Of a DNA stretch of 64,000 nucleotides, positions 24,497-35,640 are shown in pieces. The stretch comes from Coix lacryma-jobi var. lacryma-jobi (Eukaryota; Streptophyta; Magnoliopsida; Poales; Poaceae): NCBI GenBank assembly GCA_009763385.1, contig CM019825.1:23080278-23144277 (forward strand), written 5' to 3'. The translations under genes and the position numbers were made by a program. The notes beneath the pieces are model-generated. The model was not told where the DNA came from and did no database searches. It saw nothing but the letters and a program-made list of their open reading frames with translations. Numbering within the stretch: the stretch's first letter is position 1; each line of letters opens with the position of its first letter.

Positions 24497-26740
24497 CCTT
24501 GCCATCATCTTCGTGTGGTGGGTTCTTGGATGGGCCTAGGTTTTAGTGGTGTCGGTGGTTGGCCCAGTTTCATCCTAGAATTTTCCTTCTCGTTATTCTT
24601 TGGCTAAGTCTACTTTATGTTGCCCAATTGCACCTTTTAGACTATAATTCCCTTGTATTTGGGTGCAAGACTGGTAAAATAAGAATTCTCCAATACAAGT
24701 GGAACTATGTCAATAGTAAAGGTATATGTGTGTAAAAAAGATGTTAGTTTCTCTTTTTTGGATATTAGATGGTGGCTTAAAATGGTTAATTAGGTCCGCC
24801 AACATGAAGAAATTAAGAATCCAGCCAAGGTCAAGGACCCACCCATTGGCCATTGCGATCCAGCCAAACTAGTGGCTCATATATTACGTAACATCTAGCC
24901 AAGAGATCCAAAGTGGTGAATCGTTGCCTTTGACTTATGCATCATGATATGATGCATCTAAAAGGCTATGGGTATGCTCTAGTTTAGCGTGCTTTTGTGG
25001 GAATAAGAATCTCACAATTGCTCGGAAGGACTGCCATCATCACGCCTCATCATTTGTGGTTCTTGGTCATGTGCTATTGGTTGATCAAGCAGAGGAAAGC
25101 ATGTGGACTTCGGAGGCATGTTAGGTGCTTTCAATACACTATTCATCATCTTATTTTGTATTAGGATGTTGGAGTTTATTATAGACTTTGAATATCTTAC
25201 TTCATGGTACTAGTGAATAAGGGCAAGAACATCAAACTATTCTCTAGATTTTGGAACATTGGTTGATGGATGGTTTTGAGCTACATGTTGAGTCTGACAT
25301 TCTAAGATTCTTACAACATATGTATCATTGTTCTTTCTTTCTTATTTGTTCATTTTTAATATTTGCATGTATGTACATCTTTTTAACTTTGATCACTGTT
25401 TCCACAATTTATGGTTTGTTTCATCCAACAAACTATGGGTTCAAATATGTTAGCATTCAATGTTGTGGTCATAGATTTTCCATGATATCTATCATCAATG
25501 CATTGCGTACTACTACCAATTTACCAAATTAAGAATACAACCGAGATTCAACATGTTGTGATCTAACCAAACTTGTGACTCATGTATTGCATAATATCTA
25601 TCCAAGAGATCCAAAGTGGTGACTCATTCCCTTCGATTTGTGCATGTGTTGCACATTGCATCCAAAAGGATATGGGAATGCTCTAGTTCGACGTGGACTT
25701 TGTGGAAAGAAGAATCTCACAATTGCTAAAAAAGTACTACAAATCATCACCGCTTATTTTGTAGGTGGATGTCCAAGTCTATAGACTTTGAATATCTTAC
25801 TTCATCATACAAGTGAATAGGGGCAAGCACATCAAGCTATTTCTTTAGAGCTAGAACATTATTGTTGATAGTAGGTACTAAGTTGTACAAAGTTGAATTC
25901 TATGATGCTTAGAGCATAAATCTCAATATTCTTTCTTTCCTCTTTGTAATGACTACTTGTACTAATGTGTTATAGAGACCAAGACTTGGTTTTACTTAAT
26001 AAAGCTTCATTTATTATATATATGGCTCCAATCATAATCTAATGTATTAGTAATATTTTCTATGATAAGAAGAATAATGAGATAATGTTGTGAATTGTAG
26101 TAGGTGGTTATGGGTTCATTGAGGAGACGACCTCGAATGATCCATAAGGCTTTGTATACACACAATAATAATATGTAACTTTAGTTGCTACAAGGGCCCA
26201 TGGTAAGTTTTAGAGCTCCATTCTAGGATCCCAAGAGCAATTGCTTCTGAACCGACTCTATCACATCATCGATGAACTCCATGCACGTGACGACAGAGTG
26301 CACCAAAGAATCCAGCCAAGACCCAAAGAATCCAGCCAAGACCAGTGACGAGGACTCATCTGTCGCTATTGATGCATGCACGGTGCATCCTGTGGCATAT
26401 ATATGCCACGCCATTGCCAGCACAGTGATGATCAATGTACTACCCCCATGCTCCTTTTGCTACCACATAGAGAAAGATCCATAAATAAATGCACATGTAC
26501 ATCCATACACCACCCCCAACAAGTCCCACATCATTCTTGGCCTTGGTTGGACGATGTGAACTAGCCAGCCATTCCAACATGAGACATCCTCCATTCCACC
26601 TTTGCCAACACAAGACCAGTCGTCGGATACATAGGTGATGGTCCTGATCGTCCTACACTTGTGCATCAGGGTAGGTGCCTTAGAATATTTTATTTTCCTC
26701 TCTTTTATTCACTATAATAGAATTGTGGGCCCCAATGGCT
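24497..26740. other. Gene-free region with a diverged local duplication
   Basis: No convincing gene. Segments starting at 24811 and 25527 are diverged copies about 716 bp apart (both contain aattaagaat, ccaagagatccaaagtggtga and agaatctcacaattgct). A short direct repeat, aagaatccagccaagacc, occurs twice around 26305-26342. The remainder is unremarkable AT-rich DNA leading into the promoter of IDD gene 1. Confidence 0.6.
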
Positions 26741-26746
26741 CTAACA

Positions 26747-26776
26747 CGCCGCGTGCATCGTGCGACCCCTCCACCT
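26747..26776 (+). promoter_or_regulatory. Upstream block conserved between the two IDD genes
   Basis: The gccgcgtg...gtgcgacc.ctccacct block has a close counterpart at 39880-39909 upstream of gene 2, while flanking sequence differs. Conservation between tandem paralogues and position just before the candidate TATA box suggest a promoter element; no specific factor can be named. Confidence 0.5.
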
Positions 26777-26795
26777 ACTAGTCCCCTTCCAAGCG

Positions 26796-26804
26796 CATAT
26801 ATTC
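26796..26804 (+). promoter_or_regulatory. Candidate TATA box of IDD gene 1
   Basis: catatattc followed by acgagag; the matching catatatta-gcgagag occurs at 40005 for gene 2. If used, transcription would start near 26830 with a long 5' leader. The aligned gcg|gta near 26903 (40145 in gene 2) may be the donor of a 5' UTR intron; this is inference. Confidence 0.4.
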
Positions 26805-27619
26805 ACGAGAGGCCGGCACCGCTGCGCAACCACTCCCACTACTACTATTGCTGCAGCCGGGCCAAGAGATATCCTAAACTCCAAAGCCGAGGAAGAAACG
26901 AGCGGTAACACTTGCTTGTTCCTGTTTGCTTTCTTCATTCCATATGTAAATTTCTTGAGATCTTCTCGATGTTCATCATCATATTGTGTTATTCTAATGA
27001 TCTTGATGGTGTGTGATTCTCTTGTTGTTTTCAAGTGTTTGATGCAAAGAACCATCTTCTCCAATTCCTTGTGCATCTAGTTCTTTTTCTCCTTGATCTC
27101 TCTCTCTCTCTCTCTCGTATATGAGTTCCTCATCTGAGGCATTTCTTCCCAACCCCGTCTTTGAGTTTGGAACGCGTATAGATTTCTAGGTTTCTTGCGT
27201 ATGCATATGCGTTCAAACTATTTTGCATCATTCTTGCTTTGTTCGGGTGCATAGGTTGAGGGGACTTCTTTGGTTTTGTGTATCCCGTTGAACATACTAA
27301 ATAATTTTTCAATCAATCGATTCTTTTCAACCTTAATGTTAAAACGATGTTTGTCATACTTATTATATCCTTCTCACACAACTCTCTTCTCTATTTATCT
27401 TCTAGATCAGATCTCTCAGGGGACATCAGAATCAAGGCAAATAGATACATAGTGCCTGCCATGTTTCCTCTCTATGACTTGGATTGGTTGTCAGTCACAT
27501 GAGAGTAGAATCCAACGTCAGAGGTAGTTGCCAGTCACACAATCTATTGCATGAGCAAAAAGGCAAGGAGGCTTGGGAGGGGGTAAGTTGGTGTGACTGA
27601 TCTATGTTGTTTTCTTTTT

Positions 27620-30600
27620 ATGGTAGACTCTTCATCTTCACCCTTCTTTAGGATTGGTGACATGAAGATACAGCCACAGGGCTCCTCTATGCAACAAAAC
27701 TCTATGGTTGCTCCCGACGATATGGCATCGTCCAAGAAGAAGAGGAATCGGGCAGGCAATCCAAGTAAGTCACCTAATCCTAGCTGCCACTTGAATGACA
27801 TCATTGATAAAAGATGAATTGTTATATTCATTGAACAATTTGAAGATCTCTTTTGTAGTCTGACTGATTGATCATTTGATACATATGTGCACAGGACCTG
27901 ATGCGGAGGTGGTGGCGCTATCACCACGGACGCTACTGGCGACGAACCGGTTCGTGTGCGAGGTGTGCAACAAGGGTTTCCAGCGGGACCAAAACTTGCA
28001 GTTGCACCTGCGTGGCCATAACATGCCATGGAAGTTGAAGCAGAGAAACCACAAGGAGTCACGTCGACGGGTATACCTATGCCCGGAACCAACATGTGTG
28101 CACCACAACCCATCTCGGGCACTGGGCGACCTCACGGGGATCAAGAAGCACTACTGCCGCAAGCACGGTGAGAAGCACTTGAAGTGCGACAAGTGCAACA
28201 AGCGTTACGCCGTGGAGTCCGACTGGAAGGCGCACTGCAAGACCTGTGGCACCCGCGAGTATCGTTGTGACTGCGACAACCTCTTCTCCAGGTCTGTTCC
28301 TCCGATCTATTCGCATTCATCGATAGCGTGGAGCTAGAACAATAGAGGGGGTGTTTACCTTGTGGGTGCATAGACTTTTTTATACTACTCTATACTCGTA
28401 AAGGAAGTCATTTTGAACAACTACGCGGTCTCTAAAGCATAACTTTAACTCATTATTTCTATAAAAATATTTATAAAAAAGTAACATGTGTATATTCTTA
28501 TGAAAGTACTTTTCAAGACGAGTTTATTCATATAGTTGTCACATTTTTAAACTCAATAAATTAAAAGTTATTTGTGATTTATATTTCTAATGTTTGACTC
28601 AAATCTTGTCTAAAACGACTTCCTTTACTTACGTGGGAGTATAAGAGATGCACGTATGGTGAAATTTTAATAATGACCATGAGTTTGATAATTTGGTATG
28701 GGTGCATCCTCGCCCTACCTTCGCCCCAGTCCATTGGCCTGGATGGCCAACTATTTGCAATGGTTCTTCCTGTCTCGATTGTGCACTTACACACATGTTT
28801 GCCTGGATGCTAGCTTGTTTGTCGCTTCTTACGCCATTTCTTTATGGACTCTTTTACATGATTGTGTCGTGATGGATCTATTGAGGAGAGATGATGTGGT
28901 GTTTTAGACTAGTAATGGTGTTTGGTTTGAGGAGATCTCATGTGATTTTCCTACTCACATTTTTTGTTTGGTTTGTAAATGAAAACACCTCATTACTGGA
29001 ATGCTAATAATTAGTACTATTATGAAAAGTGGAGTCATAATTCTATCAAATTTGATAAATGGACTCTTAATACACCACCTTATTTATAATAGATAGATTT
29101 CTCATCGCAACCAGCCTGTATAAGATGGTGTGATGTGTGTAGCTTGCTGGTCTAGGATTCCAGCACGCGAAGGCTGCTGAGATATATAGGGAGATCATTT
29201 TAATTAAGAGAAGGATTTGCGCTTGTCCTACGTACTACGTTATCAAAAAAAAAAAACTTGGTCTGATTTCTTGATTTTTTTCCTGTGAAATTCAAGCATC
29301 CAGTTAGTTTGCACAGTCTAGTGTAGTTTTGTACTCAGTCAAATGTTATCAGCCTATTTGCTACGCTTATCAATCATGATACAATGTTACAATGTTTTTC
29401 TTAAAAGAACACCAACATCCATAGCTACAATAAGTCATCCCGGCCAAACAGAACACAACTATGTTTGAAGGGTTTGTACTCATTGGTGCCGTTTTTTAGG
29501 CCTGGTTGTTTTCACGACTGATTTCGACTGTTTTATAGTATTATATAATAGAGTAAAATTCACCGTCAGTCCCTAAACTTGGCCAGTAGTGTCATCCCGG
29601 TCCCTGAACTTATAAAGTGATATCCGAAGGTCCCTAAACTTGGTCGCTGCTGTCATCTCAGTCCCTAAACTTGTAATGTGATCACCACTGGTCCCTAAAC
29701 TTGGTTAGCGGTATCATTCCAGTCCTTAAACTTGGTTTTGAGTCTCATCCGGGTCAAAATCGGACGATTTAAAAACTTAATATAAAAAAAATCATAACTT
29801 TTTATACAAACTCGAATGAGGACAAATTTTATATCAAAATTGTAGCTCTCGATGCGATCTACAACTTTGTAGTTGAAACTTTTTTGAATTAAAATTGTTT
29901 AGAGTCCCAAAATATCATTTTAAGTTTGTAGATTTTGATTCAAAAAACTTAAAATAATATTTTGGGACTCTAAACAGTTTTAATTCAAAAAAGTTTCAAC
30001 TACAAAGTTGTAGATCGTGTTGAGGGCTACAATTTTGATATAAAGTTTGTCTTCATTCAAGTTTGTATAAAAAAAGTTATGATTTTTTTATATTAAGTTT
30101 TTAAATCGTCCGGTTTTGACCCAGATGACTCAAAGCCAAGTTTAAGGACTGGAATGACACTGTTGACCAAGTTTAGAGACTAGTGGTGATCACTTACAAG
30201 TTCAGGGACTGAGATGACACCAGCAACTAAGTTTACCAAGTTTAGGGACTTCCAGATATCACTTTATAAGTTCAGGGACCGGAATGACACCACCGGCCAA
30301 GTTTAGGAACCGGAGGTGAATTTTACTCTATTATATAAGAGAGAATAAGTCGAAGTACAATTGATAAACCGGCTGATAAAGCAAACAAACATTATGTCTC
30401 CAACATTGCACTAGTAATTATTACTCCATCCAAGTACATTTAAGAACAGCTAGAATTTGATTTACTAATTTAATGTAGTATAGCTTCCTGCCACTTATAG
30501 AATTTCTGCTCCATAAATAAGTAGCTTCCTATCACTTTAATTTCTGCTCCACAAATAAGTAACTTCCTGCCACGTCTACTTAATAAATAATTTGGCTTCA

Positions 30601-33600
30601 TTTCTATAAAAAAGGGATAACAATCGGCTAGACGCTATTGGTAATATTAAGTATCATATTTTTACTCATTCAAGATTTTGTATGCAATCTTTGATTAATA
30701 AAAATATTATTGTAATAAATTGCTAGTTGCAAAAATATTTGCCCTTGATTTGCAATCTTCAATGCCTATCTTTGACACTAATTATTTTATAAAATATATC
30801 TTTAAAATCCTTCAGATTCAAGAGATTTTGCAAATCTCTTAAATACAAATTTTCATGATATAAGGCTAAAACACGCCCACTGCCATCTTACTACATGCAA
30901 ACATATCAATATTGAGCAAGCCAACAATAGAAAGTAACGTGACCAAGCCAACAATTCCCACCAGTAGCTTGCATGCAGAGAGAATCTTTCCATGATTTAA
31001 ATATAATACGAATTCTCATCAACCGTATATCAGATTTCAAATCTGTTTGAAGCATCTGTCGGGGAAAAAATGTGCCGCTCAAAAAAATGGAGCTCCAACC
31101 GGTCAAAACACAATTGGAATCAGCAAAAACTAGAACTAGTCCAATCAGCACCAATTGGACACACTCCTTCTGTTCTAAATTATAAGTCATTTAATTTTTT
31201 TATATATCTATTTTGTCAGTTATTTAGACATAGCAGGTTATCTATATCTAAATACATAGCAGAATCGATATACCAAATAAATCAAACGACTTATAATTTA
31301 GAACGGAGAAAGTAATATAGTTGGAACCAGATCCTATTCCATCCACACCGGCCTAGTTCAAACCAGTCGTCGGAACACAGTTTCAACAACCACTCAATAC
31401 CCAGTTAAAACTAAACCCGCAGCAATCAATTCCAACTAGACTCATTTATAACCAGTTACAGTATTAGAAGCTAGTTACAGCCCGTTGAAACCAAATTGTG
31501 GTGGGCTGGCGGGAATTATCTCCGGTGTTCGGTAGGAGGAGGTCAGTGTTGGTTTGGTGGTGGGTTGGCTCAGTACTGTAATTCAGTATACACGGCCTGA
31601 GCGCACTACATATACTGTACATGTGTAGCTTAATTATACTATATATATACATGTGTTTTCAAACTAAATAACGTAATAGGTACGTATTGAAGCTCATAGT
31701 TTTTAAGGTTTGGCAATATATCATGCCATGCATAAACGATATTTTTTTTGGCTGGAGAGAGTTCGTACCATGTAATGTTTTCCAACACTTGCTATTGCAT
31801 CTTGCATATGGAATTCAGAGTCCTTTTTTAGCTTTCTGTGCGATTTCCCATATAACTGTACACCTATAATTCTCACTGCCAACTATATATCTTAATCTTA
31901 GTAATTAACATGGTCTGTTTTCTTCGTGGAGCACGCAATGTTGCCACTTGCGTACAGAAAAACAACAGGTAAATTTTTTGTAAGCCCAGACTAAGAGCCT
32001 AAAACAACATCTAATTTTGATTTGAACAAGTCTATCTTGGCATTTGATTTTATACTGATTGATATGTTCCATTATTTATTTATTTATCTCGAGTGAGTGT
32101 GTGTGCGGTAATGTAAGGATTACTGGGTGTACTTTGGTTGCAAACTTACATTCCTTTTCTTCTTAATGAAATACATGACCAACATATTCTCGAAAAAGAA
32201 TAATATTTCTTTAGAAGTATCTAGCTATCTGTCAACAGAATTTATGTAGTCAAATCTGTCAGATTTTTTATAAATACGACCCGGTATACAGTTGTAACAT
32301 AAATCTTAAAGCACTATTAACGTATAGAAATCTAACAAATTTAGTACAAAAAAATATGTTAACAGATAAATAGCAAAAGTCTATTTGCTAGCTTCCTACT
32401 CCCCCAATCTCAAATTATAAGTCGAGTCAAACTTTTTAAAGTTTAACCAAAATTATAGAGAGATCCATAAAAATGTATGATATCATATAAATATATTATG
32501 AAAATATAACTATTGAAAAATCTAATGATACTTAATTGAAAAAATATGTTAAGAAACTTTGACTCTCCAAGATTGTTGGAATGACTTATAATTTAGGACG
32601 GAGGGAGTAATATATAATTTTTTATTTATCATTGGTAATTTCAAGCTATACCTTATACTAGAGTAAAGTCCATCACCGGTCCCTAAACTTGTGTCGTTGT
32701 GTCATCCCGGTCCCTAAACTCACAAATCGACCGTTTAGGTCCTCAAACTTGTTCGGTTGTGTCATCTCGGTCCCTAAACTTGTTCGGTTGTGTCATCCTG
32801 GTCTATAAACTTATAAATCACTCGTTTAGGTCCTCAAACTTAGTCAGTTATGTCATCCTGGTCCCTAAACTTTGTTTTGAGTCTCATCTAGATCTAAACA
32901 TGGTAATTTTAAAACTTTATATCAACAAATAATTCATAACTTTTTCATATAAACTCAAATGAAGATAAACTTTATATCAAAATTGTAGCTCTCAATGTGA
33001 TCTACAACTTTGTAGTTGAAAAGTTTTTGATTTAAAACTGTTTAGGGTCCCAAAATATTGTTGTATGTTTATAGATTTTGAAATTTAAATTTTAAAATTA
33101 TTTTTTTGGATAATAAATGACTTTAAATAAAAAAAATATCTACAATGTTTTAGATTGCATTGAGAACTATAACCTTTATATAGATCATGTAAATATTCAA
33201 GATTGTTTGATAATTTTAAATTTTAAATTTGAAAATCTATAAACATACAACAATATTTGGGACCCTAAACAGTTTTAAATCAAAAACTTTTCAACTACAA
33301 AGTTGTAGATCACATCGAGGGCTACAATTTTGATATAAAGTTTGTCTTCATTCGAGTTTATATGAAAAAGTTATGAATTTTTTGTTGATATAAAGTTTTC
33401 GAATTATCATATTTAGATTTAGATGAGACTCAAAACAAAGTTTAGGGACCAGGATGACACAACTGACTAAGTTTGAGGACCTAAACGAATGTTTTGCAAG
33501 TTTAGGGACCGGGATGACACAACCGAACAAGTTTGAGGACCTAAACGGTCGATTTACGAGTTTAGGGACCGGGATGACACAACGACACAAGTTTAAGGAC

Positions 33601-34897
33601 CGGTGATGGACTTTACTCCTTATACTATTATTTATGCACATGCAGGAAGGACAGCTTCATCACCCACCGCGCTACCTGCGAACCAGCACTGGCAGTTGAA
33701 AAAAATTCCATGGGAACCGTCCAGCTGATGGCGCCGGTGGGCGCCGGCCTCTACGTCGACTCAGGCCGCAGCGATAGCCTCGGGCTCTCCGGCGCCGCCG
33801 CCCACATGCATGGCTTCGCAGATCAAGGCCAGTCCTCTTCAGCAGCACAAGCCTCGCAGTTTGACCACGTCATGCTGCCATCCTACTCGGGCTCCTCCAT
33901 GTTCCGTTCTCATCAGGCGTCAGACTTGTCTTTCTTCCTCGGCGGCGGCGCTCCTGCTACCAACAACCAAGACTTGTCTGAGGACGGCGGTGATCACTCC
34001 GAAGGCATCCAGGGCCCTCAGCTGCTCCATGGCAAGGCGCCGCCCTTCCATGCCCACCTGATGCATCTCCCCGCCGAGCAGCAGTACCACCAGCCAAGCA
34101 GCAGCAACGCCAACAACGTTAACCTGCTGGACTTTGGGTTCTTCTCTGGCAACAGCGGTGGCGCGTCTGGCAGCCATGGCCCTCTTCTCCACGGCAAGGA
34201 GCCCTTCCATGGCCATGACCTGATGATGCAACTCCCCGAGCAGCAGTACCAGCAGCCTGGCAGCAGCAACGCCAACGCCAACGCCAACCTCCCTAACCTT
34301 GGCTTCTTCTCTGGCAACAACAGCGGTGGCTGGTCCGGCTCCGGCACCGGCAGCGGCCAGGACGCGCGCCTTGTCATCCAAGATCAATTCAACGGCGGCG
34401 CCGGCGGCAGCAACACCGAGCACGGTAACGTGATGGCGTCCATCGGAAGCCACTTCGGCGGTGGCTTCTCTTCTTCCCTGTACAACTCATCATCGCCATC
34501 TCCATCGGCCGGGCTCTCGGCGACGGCGCTCCTGATGAAGGCGGCTCAGATGGGCTCGACGACGTCGAGCACCCCCCGCAACGGCCCCAGCGCGCTGCTC
34601 CATGCAGCCGGCTTCGCCGGCACCGCTAGCGGCCAGGGGAATAGCATGGCAGCAGCAGAAGAAGAGGCATCTCACGAGGCACACTTCCATGATCTCATCA
34701 TGAACTCTCTACCGTTAATGGGAGGTGGTGAAGGCGGCTTCCCCGGCACTGCAGGGATGGCGGGCGTGGACGACGGCAATCTGAGCACAAGGGACTTCCT
34801 CGGCGTCGGCAGGGACGACGCGACGATGGCGGCGCCGACGGCCGGCCTCCACATGGGCGCCGCCCTGGACCCGAGCCAGATGAAATGGTTCATATGA
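27620..34897 (+). CDS. INDETERMINATE-DOMAIN C2H2 zinc-finger transcription factor, gene 1
   Basis: Three coding exons: 27620-27764, 27895-28291 and 33646-34897, giving 597 aa. The start is set by alignment with gene 2 (both N-termini have SSxPFF, then PQGSS and KKKRN). A basic nuclear signal KKKRNR is at 39-44. The ID domain has four fingers: C70/C73/H86/H90, C111/C116/H134/H139, C146/C149/H162/C166 and C173/C175/H188/C192, all ligands present. C-terminal family motifs [15 protein letters not shown] and TRDFLGVG are present. IDD proteins are plant nuclear DNA-binding regulators that work with SHR/SCR or DELLA-type GRAS partners. Oddities: changed residues in the fingers (HLRGH, EKHLKC, CDNLFSR, HRATC), a 54-residue internal duplication (307-360 and 361-414), and a 5.35-kb TE-filled intron 2. 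The subfamily member is not assigned. Confidence 0.93.
27765..27894 (+). other. Intron 1 of IDD gene 1
   Basis: Donor GTAAGT after ccaa and acceptor gtgcacag, 130 bp, phase 1. The position and phase match intron 1 of gene 2. Confidence 0.85.
28388..28639. mobile_element. Stowaway-like MITE in intron 2 of gene 1
   Basis: The left end ctctatactcgtaaaggaag and the right end cttcctttacttacgtgggag are inverted copies, with TA on both sides (28386-28387 and 28640-28641). The 252-bp non-coding length and TA target fit Tc1/mariner-type MITEs. Confidence 0.7.
29549..30330. mobile_element. Foldback (Mutator-like) element in intron 2 of gene 1
   Basis: Its two halves are inverted copies over several hundred bp: TAGAGTAAAATTCACC at the left and GGTGAATTTTACTCTA at the right, each with repeated ggtccctaaacttg units. 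Flanks are AT-rich; ttatataa occurs at 29541-29548 and 30331-30338, so the target duplication is 8-9 bp but not sharply defined. It is non-coding. The related element at 32661 has a clean 9-bp duplication. Confidence 0.8.
31164..31312. mobile_element. Stowaway-like MITE in intron 2 of gene 1
   Basis: The ends ctccttctgttctaaattat and ataatttagaacggag are inverted copies; TA follows at the right, while the left side has lost its TA. The ctcc.tc.gttctaaattataagtc terminus is common in grass Stowaway MITEs. Length 149 bp. Confidence 0.7.
32110..32200 (+). repeat. Possible LINE 3' tail
   Basis: ttcttcttaatgaaatacat followed by ctcgaaaaa resembles 3' ends of plant L1-type LINEs. Only the tail is visible, so this is tentative. 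Confidence 0.3.
32399..32607. mobile_element. Stowaway-like MITE in intron 2 of gene 1
   Basis: The left end ctcccccaatctcaaattat and the right end ataatttaggacggagggag are inverted, with TA at 32397-32398 and 32608-32609. Length 209 bp, non-coding. Confidence 0.8.
32661..33618. mobile_element. Foldback Mutator-like element next to the exon 3 acceptor of gene 1
   Basis: It begins GAGTAAAGTCCATCACCGG and ends CCGGTGATGGACTTTACTC, and the inverted halves extend through repeated ggtccctaaactt units. A perfect 9-bp target duplication, cttatacta, lies at 32652-32660 and 33619-33627, the length made by Mutator-like transposases. It is 958 bp and non-coding. Its right end is 27 nt from the exon 3 acceptor. 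Confidence 0.9.
34022..34345 (+). repeat. In-frame 162-bp tandem duplication in exon 3 of gene 1
   Basis: The unit starting LLHGK at 34022 recurs at 34184, exactly 162 bp (54 codons) later. Both units read LLHGK...P(A)EQQY.QP...SSNAN...GFFSGN. Gene 2 has a single corresponding unit ([10 protein letters not shown]...LNLGFFSE), so the duplication is specific to gene 1. Confidence 0.85.
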
Positions 34898-34975
34898 TGG
34901 ATCAGCAGGCCGGGAATATAATGAACAACAGCAGAAGATGAAGAGATAACAAGAAGATGCAAGAAGGAAGTCAAT

Positions 34976-34981
34976 AATAAA
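34976..34981 (+). terminator. Candidate poly(A) signal of IDD gene 1
   Basis: AATAAA 79 bp after the stop codon, in the same context (gtcaat.ataaa...gatcgatcatgcacgtgaaa) as the signal after gene 2. Confidence 0.55.
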
Positions 34982-35640
34982 ATGATGAAGATCGATCATG
35001 CACGTGAAAGCGAGTGACGATCGAGAGATCGATCGAGTAAACTTAAACGTACTAGCTAGTTTTGTTTTCGTGAATTAATTTCCGTGTTCTCATATATGCT
35101 GCCATGATTGATATGGCTAGCACAGGGCTGCGTGCAATGCAGCTAAACTTGTTGATTTCGTTATTTCGGTACAATTTCGTGGATGTTTAAGTGTTTACTG
35201 TTTTGGCTGGAGATGGTGGTCTCCCTGCCCCTCTGATGTCGAGTTCAACAGTATGTAGAGGCCGAATCAGCCCAGAATTTAAGCACAATGTTTTGGACCT
35301 TTACTGCTTGTTTTCTCGTGTGCTCTTCTGGATATGATGTGGCGTTGTTGTTGGCTGTTGCATATCATGATGCGGTGGACATATTTCATGTTGTGGTTTC
35401 TTCTCTGGATCGTGCTGCTTTCAGTTGAAAGGAGCCGGCGGTGCAGAATGCAGAAGCATCAGGCATTGATTGTGGTCTTTGCAAGGTCGATCAGGAGTTC
35501 AGGGCAACACACGAAGAGCTACACCAACCAAAATCTACAAAAGCACGCATCATCAGTGCATAATATGGTTGTTGCTTTGCCTACTGCTTGACTTTGCTGT
35601 CCCTGACTAGCTCCCTACAGCCCTCTCCCTCTCACGTACT
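34982..35640 (+). other. 3' flank of gene 1, duplicated after gene 2
   Basis: 35090-35590 aligns with 45745-46210 downstream of gene 2 (ttgatttcgttatttc.gtacaattt, tttactgcttgtt.tctcg, gcattgattgtgg). No coding region. Confidence 0.65.

Larger units (their letters stand above)
28292..33645 (+). other. Intron 2 of IDD gene 1
   Basis: Donor ccag|gtctgt and acceptor catgcag|gaag, 5354 bp, phase 2. It is twice the length of gene 2 intron 2. Segments at about 30410-30900 and 31700-32080 still align with gene 2 intron 2 (for example the aacatctaattttgatttga region at 32005 and 44180). The extra length is TEs listed separately. The stretch 28640-29540 shows nothing recognisable. Confidence 0.85.

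Noticed and set aside
33348..33641. Minus-strand frame of repeated VIPVPKL units before exon 3 of gene 1 (and the similar frame at 32699-32932)
   Set aside because: It is a translation of the ggtccctaaactt repeats in a non-coding foldback element.
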